Source of the DNA: Branchiostoma floridae
Lineage: Eukaryota > Chordata > Leptocardii > Amphioxiformes > Branchiostomatidae
Direction of reading: 5' to 3'
Assembly (NCBI RefSeq): GCF_000003815.2
Contig: NC_049996.1
Coordinates: forward strand, 731,961-795,960
Length of the DNA stretch: 64,000 bases
Made by a program: the position numbers and the translations under genes. A model generated the notes under the pieces. It ran no database searches, was not told the DNA's origin, and was given only the letters and a program-made list of their open reading frames with translations. Positions 57,000 through 64,000 of the stretch are shown piece by piece. Positions within the stretch are counted from its first letter, which is position 1. The number at the start of each line of letters is the position of its first letter.

Positions 57000-57930
57000 A
57001 GCTATTGCGTAACACAGCTGAAGCACCTGGTGGAACGGACAGTACCATATGTAATTTCTTTATAGGGGTGCCAAATGGTATTTATATTGTTTATTCACCA
57101 CCACTAATTCATCAAGAGGAATAAAGAGCATCCCTCAAAAATGGCCATTGTGATACTAACTAGTCGTTAGTGTTTCGGACATGCATAGTGTTTGCAACAG
57201 CAAAAGTGCAAATCTTGATCCAAATCGACTAACTTGACTAATGTCTCTAGGTCTTATAATGTCGTTGATTAGTTATAACGTTAAACTGGCCAAACAGTTC
57301 AATGAAAAATGAGATTCAAAGCTCTCTCTGTCTCTCACTTTCTGTCTGTCACCAACTTGAGCGGCCTGTCTTTTGTCATTAGCGCTAGGCCTGGCGCTAT
57401 ACGCTTAAAACAAGAATAGATGTGAAATTTTGCGTGATAACATAATGTAGTGTGGCCCCCATCGAAAGTGGTAAGAATGCTATTAGCAATAATCAATATT
57501 TGCATCGGGCTATTGGGGTCATTGTTAACTGATGTTACCTGAAATTGTGCATAGTTCAAATTTAACTTAACGACAAAAACACAACCGACGCGCCTTCAGG
57601 AACGTGTCACATGACGGTCTCGCACCACCAGTGCTACAAGAATGGAGGCGGTGTCTAACTGGGAACAGGTGAAATATAGCGTTAACGTGCTAGATGAGCC
57701 GTCAAGTTGCCTTGACTCCACAATCAAACAAACACATTGAAGATAACTAGCCTCCACACCCGTTTTAGCCTCACTTGTGTGTTGTGTTGGAAAGACCGGC
57801 CATATAACGCCAATGTCTGGGCAAGCACAGGTTAGTCAGGTTTGAATTCAAAAACCAATCCTTTAATTTGAGAAATAACTGTACGGATGGGAGAATTTCA
57901 TCCTTACGTAAAACAAATTTTGTTCTCTCT
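57000..57930. other. Probable bidirectional promoter interval
   Basis: It lies between the minus-strand first exon (56.8 kb) and candidate + strand first exons. An ATGGAGGCGGTG context at 57642 with a donor at 57669, and ATGTCTGGGCAAGCACAG with a gttagt donor near 57830, are possible 5' exons, but neither joins a downstream frame. Confidence 0.35.
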
Positions 57931-58585
57931 TTTCTTCATAGTTACATAAAAAGAAAGCTCGTCACTACCGTTAAACGCAAGGTACCAAAGGCTTTGGAGG
58001 TTTCCCACGACACAGGTATGTAACATGAAATGACATCATGGAATCGTCAGAAATCTTCCTTCCTTTTTAGTTTGATCGATATTTTGATCTTGATAATTAA
58101 CAAAGCCGTTGGAATAGCTGTAAGCCTTGTATTTGTCGATGGACTACGCCATGCAAAGGAACCGCACTCACAATGAATACTTTCCTAAAGGCCCCTTTGA
58201 CACAAGCGGAATCAGCCGGAATGCCGATCAGAATGACTATTCTTCGTATACTTCTGGGTATTCGTAGTGTTTTCTAGAAATTCTCACTGCGTTCCTGATA
58301 TTTCTGCCCATTCTTGGGGCCGTCCCAAATGTTTTTGTCATGTTGACTTTGTAACCCTGGTGAGCTAAACAAGTCCACCTACACCGTGCAGCCAATTAGC
58401 GAGCCATTATTATCCTTTATTGCATGCGCTTGTCAACGACCACCGATCGCAAACAACAGTATTTCAGTAGAAGGTGTATGAAACGTGTTAAGATAGATCT
58501 TTTATATGCCTGACATTGGCTTAAAACATTGTTTTGACGTTCTAGTTCAAGTGAACATAGATCTGATCTTGCTCTCTTTTAAACC

Positions 58586-58679
58586 CAGTTATCTGCAGCA
58601 AGACGCAACTGTCTTGCGAATCTTCTAAACCTTACGTTTGGCGCTGACGCGGACCTGTCTTTATCACTTTTTCGTCAAG
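58586..58679 (+). other. 5' untranslated exon of the LRAT-like gene
   Basis: The sequence from cagttatctgcagcaag to a gtacgt donor at 58680 is conserved in the duplicate at 63185-63281, including the donor. That argues for a functional exon. Another upstream exon candidate is 57942-58015 (donor gtatgt). It is open in the LRAT frame but has no upstream start. Confidence 0.5.
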
Positions 58680-59290
58680 GTACGTACAACAAGACAACTG
58701 TTCACTAGTACACTACATCATTCTAGGGGCGCTAAGGTTAAGGTGACAATGAATGTTTTCTTCCACTTATTTGATGATTTATTTTGAGAATGACATTGAA
58801 TAAAGGCGTTGTCAATTGCCACATTCCTTTTATGCGTTTCCCAGTCTTCCTTCCAGCAACATAATATCCATATCTTTAGGGGTTTTCTCACGTGCACATG
58901 ACGATGTACGATCAGAACAGGACTGTACTCTATAGATGCACTTGTAATCTATAGATGCATTCATTGCCTCCATTGATAATCTTCTTTACCCGAATAAAAG
59001 TTAAAGAATGAGTCTTATCGTAGCAAAGAAGGCTACTATAGCATTTCCTCATAATTTATGTACTAGATGAGGCACTGATTTAACGTTAAATGATTGATAT
59101 CTAATAATATTCAACTTTACTTATCTTCCCGTAATGCCACAAGTATGAAATATTTAATTCTCATCATATACCGCTACAAATTTTTTCTTCTTCTCATTTA
59201 CCGTGTTCAGTGTCTGGTTATCAAAATTCGCAAATTAATTACACCGGTATCTAACACTTCGAATGTATCACTTCAGTGCCAAAGAAGACC

Positions 59291-60595
59291 ATGCCGTCAT
59301 TCAAGGCAATCAAGATACACAAGGTACAAGATGTACACAAGGGAGACCAGCTTGTGGTTGATAGAGGAGTCTACAAGCATCATATGATCGTGTCTGAAGA
59401 CCCCACAGATCTAACAAAAGTATCTGTGATTCAGTATACCAACGATGTTCTGCCTAGTGCAATGGGTATAATATCAGGCAGTGGTAGGTCGGGAGTTCCT
59501 ATTGCAGTAGTTCGTAGGGACGTGGAGGATATTTCTTCAGAAGTCAGAAAGCGTAGAGTTTATCGCATAGATTATGACATATGCTTCTCCCCTGATACAA
59601 CAGTGTGGAGTGCTGAAAGTAAACTTGGTAAAGGTGAATATTCTCCCTTCACAAACAACTGTGAGCATTTTGCCACCTGGTGTAAAACAGATAGACACGA
59701 GAGCGCGCAGGTCAATGCATTGATTGAACGACTGAAGAAAGAATCTTTGACGGAAGGGGCTAAGCAGGGAACAACGAAGATTGTGAGTGATCCTACAAAA
59801 GAAGGAGCAAAGACAACAATGAATAAAGGCGTTGAATCTGTGGCTATGGAGGTAGTAAAGGAGCTAACTAAAGCTGCAGTGAAAAAATCAGGACCTGACA
59901 TGTTAAAGGAATTGGCTAGTAATCCAATCCTTTTGCGTCAAGCAATAAACGAAGCAACGGAGTCAATCATGAAACGTGCAACTAACAAATTAGTTTTCGA
60001 CCCGAACGTTTATCTTATGGTTGAAACGTTTGTGAGCAATTTAGGGAAGGAAAACATGAAACAATTTGCACAGGAGGGGGCCAAAACTGTCATAAAGGAC
60101 ACAGCAAAGACAGCATTAAACGAAGGTGCCAAGTCTTTAGTCGATCAAGGAGCAAAGCAGGTAGCAAGGGAGGGGGGCAAAACTGCCATGAAAGAAACAT
60201 CTAAAACAGCAGTGAAAGAAAGTGCCAGGTCTGTAGCTAGAGAAGGTTCAAGACAGGTAGCAAAGTCAGGGGGAAAATCTCTTTGCAAGAAAATAATTGA
60301 CAGTCAGGGGAAAATTGGCATTGTAATAACAGGAGCAGTAGAAGTCTATGACTTATACAACCGTACTTGTGAATCTAAGGAGAAACTTGACAATGGAGAG
60401 ATTTCCCAAGGTAAGTTTGAGAAACAGGTAGTCACTCATGTCGTTAAGGGTGTCGCTTCCGGTGCCGCCACACTTGTTGGTGGTACTCTGGGACAGACCT
60501 TAATCCCCATACCGGTGTTAGGTGGTATGATTGGAGGGATGGCTGGAAAGGCAGCTGTAATGGTTAGGTGGGTTGGTACTGGGAGAATTGACTAA
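59291..60595 (+). CDS. LRAT/NlpC-P60-domain protein with Ala/Lys repeats and glycine-rich C-terminus
   Basis: A 434-residue single coding exon. The acceptor at 59275-59276 is followed by 14 nt and then accATGc; I chose this ATG over the non-ATG extension upstream. Residues 1-135 form an LRAT-type domain. GVYKHHMIV (His30/31) corresponds to the usual H.GIY-type His, and NNCEHFATWC (Cys124) is the catalytic NCEHF box of thiol acyltransferases/phospholipases A1/A2. Residues about 150-310 are repeated EGAK.....TA/VK units of roughly 11 residues, probably amphipathic helices like LEA or apolipoprotein repeats. Residues about 384-434 are hydrophobic and glycine-rich (GGTLGQTLIPIPVLGGMIGG), suggesting membrane insertion. 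A lipid-modifying, membrane-bound role is inferred; the substrate is unknown. The family includes LRAT and HRASLS/PLAAT enzymes, but this tail is unlike theirs, so I give no symbol. Confidence 0.85.
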   Translation: MPSFKAIKIHKVQDVHKGDQLVVDRGVYKHHMIVSEDPTDLTKVSVIQYTNDVLPSAMGIISGSGRSGVPIAVVRRDVEDISSEVRKRRVYRIDYDICFSPDTTVWSAESKLGKGEYSPFTNNCEHFATWCKTDRHESAQVNALIERLKKESLTEGAKQGTTKIVSDPTKEGAKTTMNKGVESVAMEVVKELTKAAVKKSGPDMLKELASNPILLRQAINEATESIMKRATNKLVFDPNVYLMVETFVSNLGKENMKQFAQEGAKTVIKDTAKTALNEGAKSLVDQGAKQVAREGGKTAMKETSKTAVKESARSVAREGSRQVAKSGGKSLCKKIIDSQGKIGIVITGAVEVYDLYNRTCESKEKLDNGEISQGKFEKQVVTHVVKGVASGAATLVGGTLGQTLIPIPVLGGMIGGMAGKAAVMVRWVGTGRID

Positions 60596-60678
60596 CTAAA
60601 ATAAAATGGACGTCAGTAACGTGCGTTAAGAACAACTGAGCAACATGCTTCGGAAGAAACTAAGGTATTGATAAGTTC

Positions 60679-60684
60679 AATAAA
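60679..60684 (+). terminator. Polyadenylation signal AATAAA
   Basis: Hexamer 84 nt after the stop of the LRAT-like gene, followed by a GT-rich stretch (ggttttcttgtggtcatgtc). Confidence 0.7.
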
Positions 60685-61069
60685 GGAGGTTTTCTTGTGG
60701 TCATGTCTTTGCTGTGCTTATGTCCACTTAACCACGCAGCTATCTGTTATAATAGATTACATACTGGCATACCCATACTACTATTTTCAATATGAATAAA
60801 AGCTAATATGAGTATCTTAACTTTCTTAACGGCGTGACATTGTTTAGGTAAATGGAGTTAAGAATGTTGAAAATATAACTATCACATCAAATTTGCACAG
60901 GAAAGGTAAAAACATTTTTCATATATCTCAATATCAGTACATCTGTCGATTTTTTATATAAGAAGATGATTGAAGCTACGATGTTAATACAGTTATACCT
61001 ATACTCAATATACTTTTGCTTGGGTAGACTATATTACTTATTATTGCTTTTCCAGTGTTTACAATCTGT

Positions 61070-62010
61070 TTTAATACACATACAATATCACGTGATAAAA
61101 ATGAATGAAGGATGAAAGTTTGTTTTTTACAGTCAACTATAAACATGTTATATGTACATAGAGTGGACAATAGACATCTGCTGTGGAAAATTTGAAATTG
61201 CAACATTTGACTTAGTGAAAACAGCAACTAGAGACTGTCAGTAAATGTGACTTTGGATTTCTTATTTGGCTGCAGTGTAAGTGTATCATTTTGAACATTA
61301 TAAACTGAGTGTAATTTACATACATTCTTCCTAATGTTATCTTCATTGCCCTGATATGAGACAGCTGACATGCCTACATTTGTACTTAAGGGTGTTTTAC
61401 TAATGGTAACTACGAAATGTTAGATGAATTTGATTGTAGACATTCTGGACCACCTTTCTGTCAGTCATAAGTTTATCAGTACTTAAAATCTAACCACTCA
61501 ACTGGCAGTAATAATCAATAATACCGAAAGCAAGCCTTTATTGCTTATTTTTTAGATATGAGTAGCTTAACTTGATAGGCTATAACCACTGATTGACTAC
61601 TTTGTTCTAGCCACAACAGATAAGTTTATGTTAACATTAGACAAACCTTTAAAATACATGCTTTACAACACATACAATATCGAGTATAGTAGTAACTATG
61701 GATTGTGAATGATAGTGAACCTTAATTATGATATATTTGCAAAAAATGGAAATGGTAAAATGTACATGAAAAACATTTACTGAGTATCAACAGTGAATAG
61801 CAACTGTCCATAGAACAGGTGGCAGTTTTTGTATTTGAGTGGACTGAAGCGTTCATGGTTATGTTTTAAACAGTATGATTTGCGTGTAATTGAACTTTTT
61901 CAGAATCTGTTATCTTGATTGCCTGAAGATGAAACAGCTGGCGCCCTATCTTAAGTGTGTTTTGCTGATGCAAACTACGAATGTTGGATGTATTTGACGC
62001 TTGTATCAAC
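61070..62010. repeat. Diverged tandem duplication, period about 590 bp
   Basis: 61073-61440 and 61665-62010 share in order acacatacaatatc, agcaact, gttatctt.attgcc, gaaacagctg-type and taagtgtgtttt..tgat segments. Old and noisy. Confidence 0.6.
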
Positions 62011-62559
62011 TGCATGATTTGGTGTTGCGCTTGTTTAACTGAGAACATGTACACTCCTGTAAAATGATTTTATCAAATGTTGGCTTTGTACTTGACGATG
62101 GCTGAAAGAATGCCTCATTGTAGCACTGGGAAATGGTTTCAATTGTTTTCCTTTGATTTATTCCTTTGCATGAAATAAATGTTTCTTTACACTCACTGTT
62201 TCTTACTATTTTCTATGTAAGTATGCTGCATACGGTGTATTCTAGTATATTAGGGGTGCTGTACTCTGGTATTTTAGGGGTGAAATTTATAGTTGTTTCA
62301 TGTAATCAAGGGGAATACGAAAGATTTACAAAGACTAGAAAAGCCTACATTTGCTTTAGGAGCAAATACAGCACATTTCGCCCAGCACCGCCCCTTGTAA
62401 AAACGGACCGTTCCAAATTTGAATGTAAAAAAATGTTACCCCTGCGAGAATGGGCTATTCCGGTTGCATGTCAGGTTACATAGACCAGTTCAAAACACCT
62501 CAACACAATAAGACTTTAATGTAAAGTTTAAGACTTATCCGCAATTCTCTAGCCCGGAC

Positions 62560-64000
62560 AGGTTCTCGCTCCATGAGGATCGCAGTACGATGTGCCCTAT
62601 GTGGCAAAAATTGGCATTTTGAATAGGACTGTTTAGCCATAGCCGATGCTGTAGAGCGGGTATGAAATAGGGTTTTACTATATGGTCAATATTGACCGAC
62701 GAAGGCCACATGTTACAAACATGAGAGAAAAAAACGTGCTCGAGATGAATTATTTCTTAATAGATATTACGTGACGACTTTGTTTGGGACAATTCTGTGA
62801 GAAAATGCACGTGTTTACCTTTCGTAGGAATCACATAAAACGAATTTGCCATTTTACTGGATGAGCCATTTTATTGAGTTAGCAAAATAAAGCTGCTGTC
62901 AGGTAACTCATGTGCTGTTGACTTTGTAACCCTGGTAACCGGATCAAGTTTACGTACACCGCCGAGTCAGCCATTTTACTTCCCTATTGTGTGGGCTTGT
63001 TACCTATAGATTTCAGATCTATCAAGCTCGTGTGTTATAGTTCCTTCTCCCGGGCAACTCTGGCATAGAGAACCTTGCTTGGCTATGGTGAAAATCGCGA
63101 ACCAGCGTTCCCTCAAGTTATAAACGTGGCCGCTCTAAAGGTCTGCAAAGGAGGCTGTATGTGTACTTTCTCTCTTGTTGAAAACAGTTATCTGCAGCAA
63201 GGCGCGATTGTCTAGTGCTTAACCCAGAGTGTGGAGCTGAAGCGCACCGGGTTAGTTGCATGTCATCACCTTTCCAACAAGGTACGTAAAACAGAAACAA
63301 AATGTTCATCAAATCATTATAGAGACGCTAAGATTCAGGTAAAAATGTGCTATTTGTGCTGATTTCTTTCTAGAAGGACCTTGCTAATATTGAATGAAGG
63401 TATTGCTCATCGTCTTACATTTGTATTATACATAACGTAAGAAATACCGTTTGTAGGAACTGAAATAAGATTATTTTGCTGCCAGGTAACTAAGGTACTG
63501 TTGACTTTGTAAGCCTGCTCGGTAAACTTAAACACGTTCGAGTTTCCCTCCGAGTCCGACATTTAACCCGTAGTCAGCATTTTGTATGGAGGTCCTTTTA
63601 TTGGATTAGCGAGTGCATGCCGTAGTCATGAGCACCCCGGAACTTGTCCGTATCTCTAGATCTCTACTCAGGCAAGTCCTCATTCTACGAGGATCGCAGT
63701 GCGATATGCCTGTTTAGCCACAGCCGATACCGTAGGGTTTATATGAATTAGGGTTTTACAATGGTCAATATTGACCGACGAAGGCCACATGTTACAACAT
63801 GCAAAAAAAAAAACGTTCTCACGATGAATGCTTTCTTGATAGATGTGACGGCTGCATTTTGGACAATTCTTTGAGAAAATTCATATTTCTACCATAATGT
63901 GCCTTTTTATTGTATGTCTGTGAATTATTGATCGATCTTATTGTGGTATCAAAGTTATCCTGCTGTCAGGTAACTCAGGTGCTGTTGACTTTGTAACCCT
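62560..64000 (+). repeat. Tandem duplication of a gene 5' flank (about 1.1-kb period)
   Basis: Blocks starting gaggatcgcagt.cgat (62577, 63679) and ggtcaatattgaccgacgaa (62682, 63761) recur about 1.1 kb apart. The block caggtaact..ggtgctgttg plus actttgtaa.cct occurs at about 62898, 63482 and 63966, with a partial relative at about 58342. The second unit runs off the window. Confidence 0.85.
63185..63281 (+). other. Duplicate of the LRAT-like gene's 5' exon
   Basis: cagttatctgcagcaaggcg to a gtacgt donor at 63282 matches 58586-58679, with similar length (97 versus 94 nt) and conserved post-donor sequence (aggcgctaag versus gacgctaag). It probably belongs to a paralogous gene to the right. 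Confidence 0.55.

Overview
This window is eukaryotic, intron-rich, compact genomic DNA. It has GT-AG introns, tRNA-headed SINEs, a LINE remnant, TA-flanked MITEs, microsatellites and one assembly gap (N run 25415-26177). The protein families, intron sizes of 0.1-2 kb and repeat style fit an invertebrate chordate such as a lancelet (Branchiostoma). That assignment is an inference, not a database result.

Region 1 (1-42.7 kb, + strand) is the 3' part of one giant muscle-type I-set immunoglobulin gene of the titin/obscurin/UNC-89/MLCK superfamily. I traced 41 phase-compatible exons, plus a possible 21-nt microexon and a two-codon last exon. Together they give about 4,200 residues: 11 Ig domains, a 6,249-nt exon encoding a disordered region with 55-61-residue repeats, then 10 more Ig domains and a stop near 42254. 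Most N-terminal Ig domains are split by a phase-1 intron just before the core Trp. After the giant exon, nine consecutive Ig domains have lost the strand-B cysteine but keep cysteines in strands F and G. One exon (34501-34701) carries a stop codon and a frameshift. Another (36394 onward) ends in ten 72-bp repeats, each with its own in-frame splice donor. Decayed exon duplicates lie in two introns.

Region 2 (42.7-57 kb) is mostly intergenic. It holds MITEs, a 62-bp minisatellite that is open in all three forward frames, a LINE 3' remnant, a large foldback element, and three weakly supported transcription units: a small + strand gene (45421-48394), a small secreted-type ORF (52204-53075), and a minus-strand, probably non-coding, multi-exon transcript starting near 56.8 kb with duplicated exons.

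Region 3 (57.6-64 kb) contains a single-coding-exon LRAT/NlpC-P60-type gene (59291-60595). Its N-terminal NCEHF-box domain is followed by Ala/Lys-rich roughly 11-residue repeats and a glycine-rich hydrophobic C-terminus. Its 5' flanking exon region is duplicated at 62.9-64 kb, which suggests that a paralogous tandem gene begins at or beyond the right edge.
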